This document shows, one piece after another, positions 13,813 through 28,123 of a stretch of DNA of 64,000 nucleotides. The notes under the pieces were generated by a model, which was not told the origin of the DNA, did no database searches, and saw nothing but the letters and a program-made list of their open reading frames with translations. A program made the position numbers and the translations under genes. The DNA is from Aphrophora alni (Eukaryota > Arthropoda > Insecta > Hemiptera > Aphrophoridae): contig OY740768.1 of NCBI GenBank assembly GCA_963513935.1, forward strand, positions 38,124,368 through 38,188,367, given 5' to 3'. Each line of letters opens with the position of its first letter. Positions within the stretch are counted from its first letter, which is position 1.

Positions 13813-16800
13813 ATTACCTGTTAATGACAGTCGTAATTTAATATTTTTAAAGATGGGAAAAATGGTCACACAGTTCAAGAATTTCATGGTGGTTCGTTCC
13901 ATGATTAAATTTCGGGCAAAATTCCAAAAATGAGTTCTGATCCTTACACGGAAAGACTAACTCTGAATATTTTAGGTGGAATATCACGTGACCTAACCTA
14001 AGCTTTTCCTATTATAATATACTTTAAGTCTTCAGCTGGATTCAAATTTAAAACTACTATAATTTAATTGAGAAATAAAGAAAGCCTACTTGGAGTGCTC
14101 ATTCTGAGCAAGTGGTAAAGCGCGATATGTGCTTCATTTAAAAAAAGAATTTTGAAAATATTCTTTTGACCCATTTGATGAAACTTGTTACCGTCTGTTT
14201 TAAGGTCTTAATTCCAATTTGACAATAGTGTGTAGGTATTTATTTGGGCCCTGTTTACCCCAAAACTCCCACATAAACAAAAGGTGTTGGAAAAGTTTTT
14301 ATTAAATCATTTTCATTAAATTTGTATTTTTTAAAAACATTCGTTCTTTTTCCACAACCGTTTTTTCTTTTGATTACATCAAATTCTGCGAATTTATTAA
14401 AGGCTTATAGTTACTCGAAAACTGATGGGAATTTATGAAACTAATTTCATAAAATCGACATTGAATAAAAACGCAGTCACTCTATTTTCGACCACTATTA
14501 CTAAACCGTTTTTTAGGATAAGCAACACGATTTATATAAAAAAAGTTTGGTAATTCGTTAGATTAGCAAACGTTTGTCGAAAATCTGGAGGCGAGAACAA
14601 TAGAGAAACCCAAGAAATATAGAAGACCTAAGAAGATGATGGAAAAAATAGGCTGAAGAACGACAGTGCAAGACCTAATCCAACATGCGACTGGTGAGGG
14701 AAGCCCAGAGCTCTCAAAAAAAATTGAAACACCATGAAGTAAGTTAAGTCAGTTCCACGATATAATTTGGAAACTTGAGGAAGATACAGAAGTTGCACTC
14801 TACAGGATTTTTCTCTCAAAAGTGTAAGCCTACAATTATTTTGTGTATGCTCTATTTCCGATAGGCCTAACAATAGCAACGATGTTGTAAGTTAGACTGA
14901 CGTAAGAATCAGTCAGCAATGCCAACATAACCCAACTAAAAGATGATTATCTTAGGCTACTCATCTCCACTTTCATTGCAACAACAATTGTTCATTAATT
15001 ATGCTCTGCGGAGCTCATCCGAACTATGCCGAGTAAAAGTGGAACCACCTTGATATAGCACATGCCGGTACAGTAATTATGTCTTAATATATAAGCTTTC
15101 GTAATACTTGTAGGCTTATATCATCATAGTAAGAGTTTCTTACCTTATAGATGTAGCATAGAAATGAAAGCATGCAATTTTAGAACCAAAGCTGTAATTT
15201 AAAATTTAAGTTACTAATGAGGGTACTTGTCTAGCAGAAATGAAAAAATTAATACGAAATATTTGTTTAGGGATTCTATATTCATGTGAATAGCAATTTT
15301 ATCAACAAAATTTAATCATATTTTTAGAGATTTCTAAATTTTACTCCCACTATGACATTAGCAAATAGATTCTCCTCGCCGACTTTTGCTAAATTTATTG
15401 ATGTGTTTTAACGTATTTTGGAGTTTATAAAATTTAAATTTAAAAACTATCAAAGATAGCACCTTAAATGAACGAAAGAAAGACAAAATGAGTGAAAGGG
15501 AAAAATAAGTCATCATTAGTTGTTTAGGTTATAAAGACGATACAATTTTTTATGGATTTTAATCTTAGGTCCGAATCGAATAAAAAATAGAAATTTTTGT
15601 TCTTGAAATTGTTTTTGTCATTCACAAATTGTGAAAAGAAGGAACGTATATGGCATAATTTTGCTACGCAAACTCCGCATTTAAAAAAAGTGTTGTAAAA
15701 TAATAGTTAAGAATATTTTAAAATGTACAAATATTATGAGATATTGTAGGACTCTTAGTGTAGACGTTACTCCCAAAGAAATATTCAAACCTGCAACCAT
15801 TTTGAAATATACCAACGTTAATTGTAAAAATATGTGTGAAATTTGATGAAAATCGGATTTGTCAGGTGTCACAAAGACCATACACACTCTCTAAATTTTG
15901 AACCGAGTGATAAAAAGAATAATTTTCGGTATAGAGACAAATATCGCTCTGCCCCAAATATTTGGTTTTTGGGAATCAACTAAATAATTAATTTAAAATT
16001 ATAATGGCCACAAGTGACACATTATTAAAAAAAAAACATAACTGTGACTTAAAAGTTCTGTATGTCTTCTAGCAGGTATTTCAATCGGATGGTTAGCACA
16101 TCGAATTCCCGTCGCAGCTGTTCTATCATTTTCAACCAAAATTCACTCACTATCAATTGTATATTCTCAATTTATATATTACAATTCTGAGTCAACACCG
16201 TATATTTGTGAGCCCCCCTTGGGCATTGAACCCTGAACCCCACACTGGTGAAGTAAGAGCAGTAACAACTAGCCTCACATAATTTTAATAAAGGAAATAT
16301 TGATTGGAGAAGAACCACGCAAACCAGACCTAGATGGGGTTTGTTGAAGTTACTATCGGCTGTCATTTTAGATAGAAGAGACGAAGCGATCTCTGCGTTA
16401 TTCATTTTAAAATAACGTATCGTCAGGTAGATTGTATTATTAAAAGTTTTATCACAATTTAAAACATGTTAACTTCTTTCAAAAAATCTACATTTTTATA
16501 TATTCGTTTGTCCAAAATTAGAGGGACTTTTAAAATACTTACTATACATGTATATGTATTAATTTTAACGAAAGTTCAAATCAGGCCGCACACATACATT
16601 TTGAAAGGAAATTTGTTAATAACAGTTGTTTTCTGCTGTGTGGGATTACCTATAATAATTTTTAATTTAAAATAAATTCTAGATCTTTTCGTCTTAATTA
16701 GTATTTAGAATGTCGTTTCATCGATCGGTTTTACTTTTAGAATTGGACAATTCTTATATTAATTTTTAACAATTTTTCTTTGATTGTTTATATTAATTAT

Positions 16801-17249
16801 GCATGTATCTAGACAGCATTTAACACAAAGTTTGGTTTTTGTTATATTTAGGGAGACAAATATTCTCAATTAATTTAATGTTGATAGAAATGACGCAGTG
16901 AGTTTAAAATTCAAATTGTATAAACTCAATATAGAAAACAAAGAAATTGATTTATTAATTATTATTATTATTGGGATTTAAAAAAATAAAAATATAAATT
17001 ATGAAAATTTGTTTTAAATTTAGTTTGTTAGAGAACAAATGAAATAAAAATTAAGACTAGCCCCACCAAATAAACCTAATCAATTTACAAAGAACCAATT
17101 AAAATTAAGAATTTAAAAATAAATAATCATCTTAAATATAAGTGATGTTTTCACATTTCTAAAATACAAAATCACCCAAAACCAGGAAATAAAGCAGATA
17201 TTAAAGCCATGACCCTAAATCTAGGAATAAAAGACAGTTAGGTACTTAC
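13813..17249. other. Host intron, AT-rich
   Basis: No gene is seen. This is the sequence immediately 3' of the pointed exon at 17250-17438 (minus strand) and is most likely intron. I looked for the conserved ETS-domain codons on the minus strand and did not find them. Confidence 0.5.
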
Positions 17250-17438
17250 CATCATGGAGGTAGCTGTTGTTAGGAGTAGGTGTGGGTGTAGGTGTTGCAG
17301 GTTGACTATTAGGTTGATGTTTTACTGGGGTAGAGCCCTGATTGTACCCTTCCAGAAACTCATTTAAATCGGGTACACACACAGAGTCATATAAACTAGA
17401 AGGGGCATTCTCTAGCGAGCTGCGTTCTTTTTCTACTT
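17250..17438 (-). CDS. pnt: pointed, internal exon (post-PNT linker)
   Basis: This is a 189-bp exon read on the minus strand. The acceptor is TTTTTCAG just 5' (17439-17446) and the donor is GTAAGTACC (17241-17249). It enters and leaves in phase 1. Joined to the preceding PNT exon, its frame gives a glutamate followed by VEKERSSLENAPSSLYDSV, then an acidic/aromatic segment (CVPDLNEFLEGYN) and a proline/threonine-rich tail with PTPTPTPNN. It corresponds to the disordered linker between the PNT and ETS domains of Pointed-like ETS factors. Exon boundaries are supported by phase continuity with the PNT exon. The family assignment comes mainly from that exon. Confidence 0.72.
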
Positions 17439-18356
17439 CTGAAAAATTAAGAATAAAAATGTTTGAAGACCTAACAAACGATATTTTATTTTGTTATTTG
17501 TTCAGCTTGTCTGTTTTAAGTCACTGTAAAAATAATTTAGGGTAACATATATTTTTTTTAATATTTCTGATTACATGTGTAACTTTTTGTTTTGTGAAAA
17601 GTTTAACTTTAAACAAATATTATTAAATTTTGCAAGATTTTGAGTTACACTTAATTGTATTTTTTCAAAATGTTTCTACAGGTTGATTTAAAAAAAAAAA
17701 ATCAGATTATTAATATCGCCATTGTTAATCTCCTATTCAATTTATAGTTAATAGAAACACTAAGAAAGGGACACAAATTGAGGAAAACAAAGAAATACAA
17801 ACAAAAATTCTATAAACTTAGCCTACGTTATGTTATAGTGGATTTAGAAAACAAGGGCATACAAATTGACCAAACGTGATCAATAGAAATTTGTAGTTTG
17901 AAATAAATAAATATATGTATTTGAATTTTAGAAGAAGGGAAAGAGGGCTAGCTAACCAAACAGGCTACAAACAAAACTATTTTTACAAATTAATTTTTAA
18001 ACTAGATATGTTTTTTTCTTCATATTATCCAGAAAACGAATATTAGGTAGCTAAAGCTTTTAAATTGAATGTATTAAATCCCTTAATGGAGCTAAAGCTA
18101 TATTTTTTTCTGAATACAGAGAATGTACATTAATATCCAACTTATGTAGATATCTGTAGACCAAAACTCACAAATCTATTTTAATAGCTATAATTTTGAT
18201 CAATGTTTGTTAAAATGTAACCCCAAAGAAGCTGAAACATAATGTCAGTTTATTAATATAAGGTAATATCTCAATATAGGTTTATACGATTTCGATTAAA
18301 TAAAAGAGAGAATGTGAATATTTATCATCCAGTTCAATACGTCTTTGGGGAAATAG

Positions 18357-18369
18357 TTTTGGCGGGAAA
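18357..18369 (+). promoter_or_regulatory. E2F-type site TTTTGGCGGGAAA
   Basis: The 13-mer TTTTGGCGGGAAA is a perfect match to the classical E2F/DP consensus. It sits in a locally GC-richer patch (18355-18470) that also contains TGACGTGAT, which is CRE-like. It is about 0.9 kb upstream, in the sense of the minus-strand gene, of the exon at 17250-17438. A role in an internal pointed promoter is inference only. Confidence 0.4.
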
Positions 18370-20476
18370 CCACTAAAGCGGAGTCGAAGTCTGGCAGCTA
18401 TTCTGAAATAGCGGGAGGGTGGGGGTGGACGAAATAAAGTCTGATGACGTGATAAAATTTGTCCATTTACTAAAAAATATCTACATTAATCGAAGCGTTT
18501 ATTAGAGTTAAGTGCACGAGAGGCGATAGAATCCACGCACATTAGAAAAAAAATTGTTTTTTTTAATAGAGGATTCTCAAAATAAATAATTTATCTACAA
18601 AAATTCTAAACAAGACACTTTTCATTATTACCTAACACTGTTTACACTGATATACATCAGTTGTATTTAGTACGAAGTTTAATTTACACCAACTACATAT
18701 CCGACAAACATACAACTGGTCAAAAGTAGAGTCAAATCACGACTGGCAGTCACAAATAATAAGGTCACACAGTCGACATTCAGGAACTAGGATTTCCTGT
18801 AAGGGTGTCAATAGCGTTTTGTGTTCATGTAGGAAATTCCCTTTTCCCGGACATGGAACAACAAAACGACATTTCACATCCCCTTCCTGGTTTCGTAACT
18901 ACGATAGAGACCTCAGTACGATACTATACCGCAGACCTAGCACTGATTTCATTTAGCTCGGGTCAGGATTTAATATGGGACGAGACGAAAATATAATACT
19001 TAAAGAAGAGTGAAAGTTAAGTGATAAAGTGAGATGGGGGGGGGGAGGGGATTTAAGTGCAAGTATTATCAATCAAAGTGAACTTACTAAGAGTGTTCAA
19101 CAAATAAGCGATGCGGTCCATAAGTAATTCCAAGTGAGACAGAAACTCTACTGGACATAGTTGGAACTGAAACTGTGGAGGGGAGTCTATCAGGTGAAGC
19201 GTTAAGTTTAATTGTAGATTTATATTGCAATTGCAAAAATAGGACATATATTGCAAGTACATTTGTTTTTTAATTAGCGTATCAATTTACTTTTAAAACC
19301 ACTTTTTATTATTTGATTTTATTAAATATATAATTAGCTTAGATTATCTTTACCGTAGATATATATTCAACATATTTTATTCACACAAAAAAAGATTACG
19401 AAAATATTTTGTTTACGTTGGTAACCATATTTTAAAGTAAAATTAGTATTTAAAAAATATATCTTTTTACTTTGAAGATTTGTTTACTAAAAAAATATAT
19501 AATAAATCATGTAAATAATTAAGTAGAAGAACACATAACATCTATATATATATTATAAGCCCAGAAAATTGAAAAATATAAAAGAACAAAATTACTAATA
19601 ACAAGGGAAAATTGTAAAGTCAAGATATACTGACACTGCATATTTTCCAGTAAAATGAATTTTGAATGTTAGTGTTGAATGTGTAATTAATTGTGTGTCA
19701 GTGAGTTTAGGGCGTTTTATCAATATAATATAAACATAACAAAAACAATTCACTAACTTACACATTCATTTACAAAACCACAAATATTATTCATCACTAT
19801 CTCTCAATATTTCGTCGGCAACAAAAATGTAATTATTCCTGAATCATAATGTTCTATCCCTTGGGATTTGACGCAATACTTTGGGTCAATAATCTTCACA
19901 CTTCACCAACATTTTAGGGAAACCAATAAACCCGATTTGGAAAAATATACCTTCTACATCACCTCTAAAAACGCAATTTTTCGATTATTTTTGTTTACTT
20001 TATTTTTTGGGTTCTTTGAAGGCTGCTTTTCAAAACAAAGTTTGATCAAAATTTAAAAAAAAAATTTTTTTTTTAAAGTTAAACATTTTTTAAAACTTAA
20101 AACAGATTTTGAGTTTTGATCTTACGATAGTTTCCCCCAAATTTTGAGTTATTATGACAATGAAAAAAAGTCTAGATATGGGCAACATCGTCACATAACA
20201 AATTTGATTAAAATCTCTCTGCTCGTTTCTACTGTAGATCCACAGATACACATCATCAGTTTGTGGGCTCAGGGTACTTCAAATTCATCACATAACTTTC
20301 TCTATACTAGATAAAGAAAGTTCCAATGTATTTTTCACATAAACGTTTTACTTATTCCCAAAACAAAACAATTTTAAAAACAAACACTAGCAAAAATTAT
20401 TACACCATAAACACCAGCACAGTCTCTCAGCGTCGGCGTGTAAGTAGGAGTCAGAAATAGCTGCCACATAAGAAGA

Positions 20477-20504
20477 ATATATATATATATATATATATAT
20501 ATAT
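20477..20504. repeat. (AT)n microsatellite
   Basis: About 14 uninterrupted AT units. A second AT run of similar size, preceded by a poly-A tract, lies at 21908-21942. Confidence 0.9.
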
Positions 20505-21622
20505 CTTTTCCTTCATGATTTTATTTAGAAATAGTACAATATACAAAAAATACATAATCCCTAATAATTAGGGGTCTTATAAATTATAAAAAAAATCCTG
20601 TCTACTTTATAGTAACGTAGATATAAAAGTTTTGCTTTCGAAACTATACGATTTTTACCATTTAAAATAAAACCCTGTAAAAAAAATGGGAAGATATGTT
20701 CGCGTCATGTGCATAGTTAAAGCGGTTGTATACAATAGCATTGCATGACCTTATTATTTCAAATATATGCATCATATATACTTCTTTTTATTTCGGTAAG
20801 TTTTGTACAGCGTTTATACACAAGGTATATTATATATATATCATTTCCTTATATATTTAGTAATTATACTATAATTCAATACAACATCTCTATAAATTCA
20901 TACTATTTAGTTTATCAAAAATATAGAATAAAAAAATAGACGTCAAAATCCGTAACATATTTATAGAATCTGTTGAATTATTTCTGACCAAATATCCCCC
21001 CCATAATGGTCACGGCAGTTAGGGATTAGACAAGAACTTCGAGCAATATCTACGATATTTCCATTTATTACCCAAGATAGAACTTATCTGGCACAATGAG
21101 TTGAATACATGAATACATATTATCATAAGATAAAACGCCTTTCTATTATCATATTTAGGCTATTTTAATTTTATCGCCGCTGTCAGTTTCCCAATCGTAA
21201 GAAATATAATGTGTAACATATAATGGTGTAGAGCGTATTTCCATTTTGTAACAATTATATTGTTTTTTGTTTTAGTTTACGTCTTATGTAATAAATAATA
21301 TTAAATAGTGTATTATCCAATCATAGGAAATAAATAGTAAAATAGCTTTTTGAAATGAATTAATGAAATATTTTATTAAAAGTATTTTATGCTAAAGCTG
21401 TTCTTAGGTTTTAAGCCCCCCCCCCCCAACTTTTATTAATAAATTTTCCCATTTTTTTTTTATAACTCATTTGTTATATTATACAGAAAAAGACATTTAT
21501 TAGATTAATCGTTTACCCACTCCCTTTATTTTATTCTAAAAACGATGGCAAAAACGAAACAAAATATTTCCATTTTGTGAACAATAATTAATTTTTGAAG
21601 TGAAACTGCACGTTGAAGTAAT

Positions 21623-21704
21623 GCATCACGCGCGATTGTCCCGTCACGCGCCGTCATCACAAAAAATCCGTAACGCATCACGTTCGATTGTCCAGTCACG
21701 CTCC
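21623..21704 (+). repeat. Two-copy CpG-rich imperfect repeat
   Basis: GCATCACGCGCGATTGTCCC (from 21623) recurs as GCATCACGTTCGATTGTCCA (from 21675), each followed by GTCACGC-CC, a period of 52 bp. The CpG density stands out against an AT-rich surround. The identity is unknown; it may be a transposon subterminal repeat. Confidence 0.6.
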
Positions 21705-21908
21705 ATTATATATACGTATGTAAATACATTCTCACTCACACTCACAAAAATATTACACTAACTTTCTCTCACCCATACATACATACAAAACATTTTTAAG
21801 ATATTTGGATCGTTTTCATTCAAGAGTATTAATTTCATAATGAAAATAATAGGCCTATTACTATATCCAAAATACAAGAATAATGTATTATTGTAAATAG
21901 TACTGTAA

Positions 21909-21939
<31 letters not shown>

Positions 21940-22110
21940 TATGCTAATGTAAATATTATTTGTTTACTAATATTTAAAAAGAAAATAAATTTAATTTTTG
22001 TTTATACAGAATTCACATGATTTTCAACTTCAATATGTATTAAATAATAACAAAATGAACCATTACATACAATAATATTTTTATTACATTTATTGGAAAA
22101 TTATTATTAT

Positions 22111-22285
22111 TTTTTTAAATTGATAGGTAGTTAAAGTTTTCACTTGTGTCGAGTAACGTTTTTTCCCCATGTGTAACGCGATACATGCTTTTTAGGATTA
22201 GTTTGCGATTCTAAAAAGCCAATTGTACAAATAATAAAATAACGTTAATTGCTTTCAAGGCTACCTATCTTATCAATTAAAAAAT
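22111..22285. mobile_element. Small foldback (palindromic) element
   Basis: AATTGATAGGTAG (22118-22130) is inverted as CTACCTATCTTATCAATT (22261-22278), followed by poly-A matching the left poly-T. TAACGTT words are symmetrically placed. A central hairpin is formed by GCTTTTTAG (22187-22195) and CTAAAAAGC (22211-22219). The whole 175-bp unit can fold on itself, as foldback MITEs do. There is no coding capacity. Confidence 0.6.
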
Positions 22286-23312
22286 ATATATAATCGTCAA
22301 AAAAAAGTGTAGGATATTTTAACTCTATTTCGACCACCAATTAATTAAAACCAGCGCTAAGTGGTTTTACGTATTTCGGAAAAACGTTTCAAATGGAATT
22401 ATTTTGAAAACTGTAACAAATGAATAAGTTCTTTGATTGACATCGTTTTTGGAGATAAAATGAGGTCCTAAATGATGGGTCATGTGAGCTCTCTATGGTA
22501 TTTTTTTAAATTTTATCAAACCAAAATTTAAAATGTCTTAAAAAGAGTTCATGCTTTGGGTTTATAATTAATGGTTTATTTGGAAACGGAATTTATAAAA
22601 ATATGAAACAAATGGATGGAAGGGAGAAAGTAATGAACTTAAAAACTCACACAGTATATAAGATATATAGCCTATAGAAACAGATTTAGTTAGGTTGTAA
22701 ATAAAATTACATAATATTGAATATGGAAAATAAATTTTATTTTATTTTTGAAGGAATTTAAACAAAATGCTGGCATATTTTACAATCGTACAAAACACAA
22801 TGTAACAGATAATTTAAAAATACAATAATGTTATTAACATTCAATCAACTTATATGTAACACAAATACTTAGTAGATTGATACAAGAAATATTTTAAATT
22901 TAATAGGTAAAATAATTACTTATATAGACCATGTATTTCACGCTTTAACTCGACCACGATTCCAGTAAGAAAACCAAGTCAAATCAGACGAGACTTCCGT
23001 CTGCCGTTAACAAATACACTAAAGCAGTCGCAACATTACGCCTGCAGTTTTGTGTTGGAGAACGCATTAACTTTCTGAGAAATCCACCTGTTACAATTAC
23101 TCAAACAAGGGCATAACGATCAACCGAGGCTAAATACAAGTTTCAAGTTAATTTAAATTGTAAATTTTTATTCATTGCGTGATTTAGTTATTGTGGAGCC
23201 GAGTTTTATGGGCCTGAACAGTGACTCAAATATCATGACTCGCCGGGAAAAAACAATAGGTGTACAGCATCAGGACATCAGGGGCAGATCGAAATCAATC
23301 TGTAACAATAGG

Positions 23313-23333
23313 ACTTCCGGCCAGTACCGGAAA
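23313..23333. promoter_or_regulatory. Head-to-head ETS-site pair
   Basis: ACTTCCGG (23313-23320, reverse of the optimal CCGGAAGT) and ACCGGAAA (23326-23333) face each other five bases apart. The surrounding block 23180-23420 is GC-richer than the rest of the intron and includes CGCGGCGGAAATG. Such paired ETS sites inside an ETS-factor gene suggest autoregulation, but only the motif is seen. Confidence 0.4.
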
Positions 23334-26300
23334 CACATTGAGAGGATCGACCAATTCATCGCTTAGGTCCGTCGAACACACGGAATCTCCGCGGCGGAAA
23401 TGAGCAATTTCATCATGCATAGTGTTGATCAGAATTAAACCTTATAGCGAAATAATCAACTCGCACATAACCCATTTCATAAAAAGTATTATAGATTGCT
23501 GTGTAAAAACCATATAATCGGAAATCTATTCAGAAATTAATGATATATTATGTTGCTATTAATTAATACATTTATAGAACAAACACATTATTTATTATTT
23601 TTGTTAACTTTCATACTTTATGTCTGTAAGACTAATAAGGAATGAATTAAAAATTACGGTGTTAACCTAAGAACACCGCATCGCAGCGAACACACGCCTT
23701 AGACCCATCGGCTATGATGTGCCTCATTTAATGGAATTTAATAATGTATTATATTTTCTTGATAAAAATAATGATTGACTTCTTCCCAAAAAATACATAC
23801 AATTTTTAATTGTGAAAAATAAAACGTTCAAAAATATCATCACAGAAGTTTTAAAAAAAACAGTAGTATCAGTATAATTCGAAAAAAATCTAAATCATTA
23901 CCCCATATTTATAGAATAATATTTTTTCTTTTTCATAAGTAGTAGCCAATAGATAATTTTGAAGAATTAAGGAAAATTATTTCTTTTCGATTGGATTACC
24001 TTTATTCTTGAAAGTCGTACTTCCAAGTTTGTATTAAAAAAAGTTTCAAAATTCTCCCACTACAGCTCTTATAGTTTTAATATTCCGAGGTTCTGGTAGT
24101 TAATTCATTTATCAACAGTTATAAAACAATAATTTGCTCAAATCGTAATTAAACTTGGACTGAAATTTCTTTTACTGGTGACAGGAACTTTAAATTAGAA
24201 AGGACGAAACAAATTACTTTTCTCTTGTATTAAATTGTACAGAGATCCATTCCCTTTTACATAAGTGGATACATTCTCATTATAGTGTATTAGTGATATT
24301 TAATGAACACTTTTGTTTCATTTAGGCATTGTTTTTGTGATGTGTGCTAGAAAGTTAATCCCAAATCATTGGTTATACTCCTTTTCACGTATAGTTGGCA
24401 GAGTATGAAATGCATCGACTGGGTAGATACAATTCAGCATGTCTAGCCACATTGAAAAAATCGGTTGGTTGCAATAAACTTACGTTCACTTGAAAAACGG
24501 AATTGGTTAAAAAAATTTAAAAATAATATTATTTTCAATATTTTCCTTCACATTTACGTTTTGTATAATTTTGTATTTATTTTATATGATGTTTTTTAGA
24601 CGCGTAATAGTTGAGCATCATTTTGAATGCCCACACTGCCAACTAAGACGAAACAAAGCCAAGAATATGTGTGTTGGTAAAATCACTTCATTGCTAAGAT
24701 AAAGAAATATACTACTAACAAATCTAAATATCAATCTCTAGACTCTGGGTTATTTATTTATAAATATTATTAAAATAATCTGATATTCTAAGAGGGAGAT
24801 CCAAGATACATAATCAAAGTTATGAAGAGAAATAAGCCTAAGGTTAGGCCGCCACGCTACTGCATTTGCTTTGCGTGTCTCGGACCTCGAGTTTTATTAC
24901 TTTACTCCTCAACTAGCAGTCATTTATTCTTGGTTCTTCATATTCACGTTGGATGTAAGAACGTTTGCTCTAAAACTTCTAAGAACCTACGTTGTGATTC
25001 GCGTCAAAGTACATTCGCTATCCACACTAGTAAAATAATTTGTTGTATTCTACCGTTTAGTTTTATTATTTTGTATGAAATCCGATATTAATATGACTTA
25101 TTTCACATTGAGAGTTAGGACATTTTAAAACATTTGTATCTAAATCGTTCGAAGAAAATCCAGTTTTCTGTTTTGGTATACAGCTGATTTATATGCCACA
25201 AAAAAATATATTTGCGAAAATTTTACCAAAACCGATTTCTAAGTAAGAGCCCAGATAAATGAACATAGCTGCATAAAAAGGGGAATCTATTTATATTAAA
25301 AAGTTTATTTCAAGACTAATTTTATGGTACATAAAGAGAAATTTAGAATAAATTCAATTTAATAAAAGATTCTCTTTTATGTTTAAACTTAAATTCAGTA
25401 AAAATGATTTAAAATACACAGTATCCTATTACTGGTCCAACGTTTCATAAACAATACTGAATGTCAAGGAATAAAATCACCACCAACTTCTTACAAAGTT
25501 TGATTCTCCTTACACAGTGGAGAAATTTAGTTTCAGAAAGCGACTTAGGTTAGGTTAGGTTTTCTTTTACCTGTATATTGACTCATTGGTTTCATTCATA
25601 ATACTTCTGATTTTACGGAAAAAAATTCATCGAAAACACTCGTATTTAATTTGAAATATGATACCTTTAATGAGAGTGTGTTCTTGAACTAAAAATGATG
25701 ACATTTTTGAGAAAGATATGATCAAAATAAGTTCAAATACCAATTTTGACAGAATTAGATCCACCCGTTCTAAGAAGGACAGATAGACATCATCACACAG
25801 ATATTTTATCTCAAAACTGATATAACTGCGAAAAATTCAATTGATTTCTTGATACGTTTCACACCTACCTCTAAACTTCGCACATAGAAACGCATTTTGA
25901 GATGGTAAATAAATTACAAAATCTGGCCCAGTTAGTATTACACAACTTCTTGTCTACGCCCACACATAAGTTAATAATGATGTTGACTCACATTGCAACT
26001 TCAACTGTAACCCCGTTTAAAATTCACAAATTGAGTAATCTAGATCTATAAGATATGATTGTTTTTAAGAAGTTTAAACACGTTATTAGTCTTTGTTCCA
26101 TTAGTTGCTTTATAACTTGTAGAAATTAGAGGAACTTTAGTCGTTAGAATTCAAACTTTTTAATAGTTCTTTTTAGTTCTTGTAAATCTTGTTTTTGTAT
26201 GTTTCGGGGAGTTTGACGACAGCTAAATAAATTAAGCTAATCCATTAAGGTCTGCTACAAAAATTTAAGTCATAAATCTTCAAACTTCAGCAAAAAATTA

Positions 26301-28123
26301 CAGGAATAACTTTGCCCATTTCGAGATATATATAAGGGCGGATATAGATACTGTAGAATTTAATTTGGTAAAATTTGATTTTTTTATGACTATTTTTTAT
26401 ATTTTCAAAAAATGTATGGTACTGTATATTCGATTATTTACTTTAAATATATCGTTCTAGGACCTTAATATGTCTGCAAAAAAAAAATATCGGTTCCCGT
26501 TTTATTAACCATAATAAATTAAGCAAAAAGAGCGATTACAGTGCAATTAAATCTAACCAAGTCAAGTTCTACTCATGTTAATCACCGTTTATTTATAATA
26601 AGCCCTTCTTCAATCTTACAACATATATAAACAAAAGACTGCATATAATAATAATAAGTCCAGGATGATAATTCCCAGTATTAGTACCATGCCTGAACCA
26701 AAAAATAAGCTATTAGAACACCTAGTCACTACTCTATTTAATGTCATTTGTATACAGTAGTCCGATTGCCTATTCTACGCCTTAATTATATTTCTTGGTT
26801 TACGTAAATATAGAAACTTGTTTCAGAAATATTAAGTAAGTTTGATTTTGATGATTTTAAGTAATTTTAATGTAAAGTTCGAATTTTTTTTATTGGTTTT
26901 TATCTGACCTCGACATTCAAAAAAAAATCAGATTGGGTTTATACCTGACTGGCCTTAAACGGTTAAAGGATTCTGTTTAAAACAGAAAAAACATAGAATT
27001 TTGTAAACAATTTAAAATTTACTTTTATTCCTGAACATTATTTTTGAAACTTATTCTCAATTAATTTCACTAATTTGAAAACTTGTTAAATGGTATAGTT
27101 AGGACAACTGTGTAGCCAGATTTGGTTCATAAGGGTCTTAGAAAAGAGGCGTCCTTATATAAAAATAAAATAAGAAGATGACTCAACACACGAAACTGTT
27201 AATCCCGGTACAGGCTATCATAACGAATGCTACGTAAATCGTCATTTATGAAATAAGGAAGAAAATCTATTGGAAATCTAAAATCGAGTACTAAAACTCC
27301 CACTAATAAATCTAATATAATCAAGTTGTTTATCTTCCACATGGGGGAACAATTCCATCTATTTAAACGGAAAATATAAACAAGCATCTAATGTGCACAC
27401 TCAGTTGTGTAATTTTCAGTGTTCCTCAAATTCTCATGGAATCACAATACAAAGAAAAGGAAGCCATATAGTTTTACAAAGGCTCAAACTGTTTGACAAT
27501 GCGATTACACTTTTAAAACAAATAAACGATTTTTACACAATACGAATTCGAAAAAAGAACTTAATCAAAAATTAGAGTGACAAAAAGTATACAAAATAAA
27601 TGTTTAACTTGATACCTAACTATTGCTTTTCAATTTACTTTTTTTTCAAACTTGGAAAGAAAAAGAAATGTTGTAACCAAATTGCGATAGAAAGTGGAAA
27701 ATGTTTAAAAATCTGTCAAAACTTAACTGTCAACTATTAAATTTTTCTGGTAAACAACAAACTTAGTTATTTTTAAATTTCATTTTGTCACACAATTTGA
27801 AGAAAACAATAATATTTACGATCCTCTTAGGTAATGGAACCTATAATGAAAAGTATACAAATTTGAATAACCCGTCAAATAGTGTTCAAAGTAACATAAA
27901 CAGTGAACAATTGTTAGTTCCAACCATACGTGTCACTAGCTACAGGTAAAATTAGACATGAAACTATTGGCGCAAGTATGGAGAAGGAGGAGAAAACCGG
28001 CAGACGGTTTAACGACTGCCCTCCCTAAAAATCTGCATTTGTTATCTCCATGTTTACCCTTGCACTACTTCATGTCTAATAGTTTTATCAGTAGATTACA
28101 ACATAGGTTAAAAGTGATTTTAC

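Larger units (their letters stand above)
17439..28123 (-). other. pnt: pointed intron (between PNT and linker exons)
   Basis: About 10.7 kb of AT-rich intron with no further exon that I can recognise. It holds an E2F-type site (18357-18369), AT microsatellites (20477-20504 and 21916-21942), a CpG-rich imperfect repeat (21623-21704), a foldback element (22111-22285), a palindromic ETS pair (23313-23333) and a TTAGG tract (25546-25562). In Drosophila a second promoter (PntP1) starts downstream of the PNT exon. The E2F-bearing GC-richer patch at 18350-18560 would be a candidate for such a start, but I see no first exon. Confidence 0.6.

Noticed and set aside
14600..14720. A second LINE tail fragment
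   Set aside because: A short RRPKKMMEK-type peptide is suggestive, but too weak and too broken to report as a feature.
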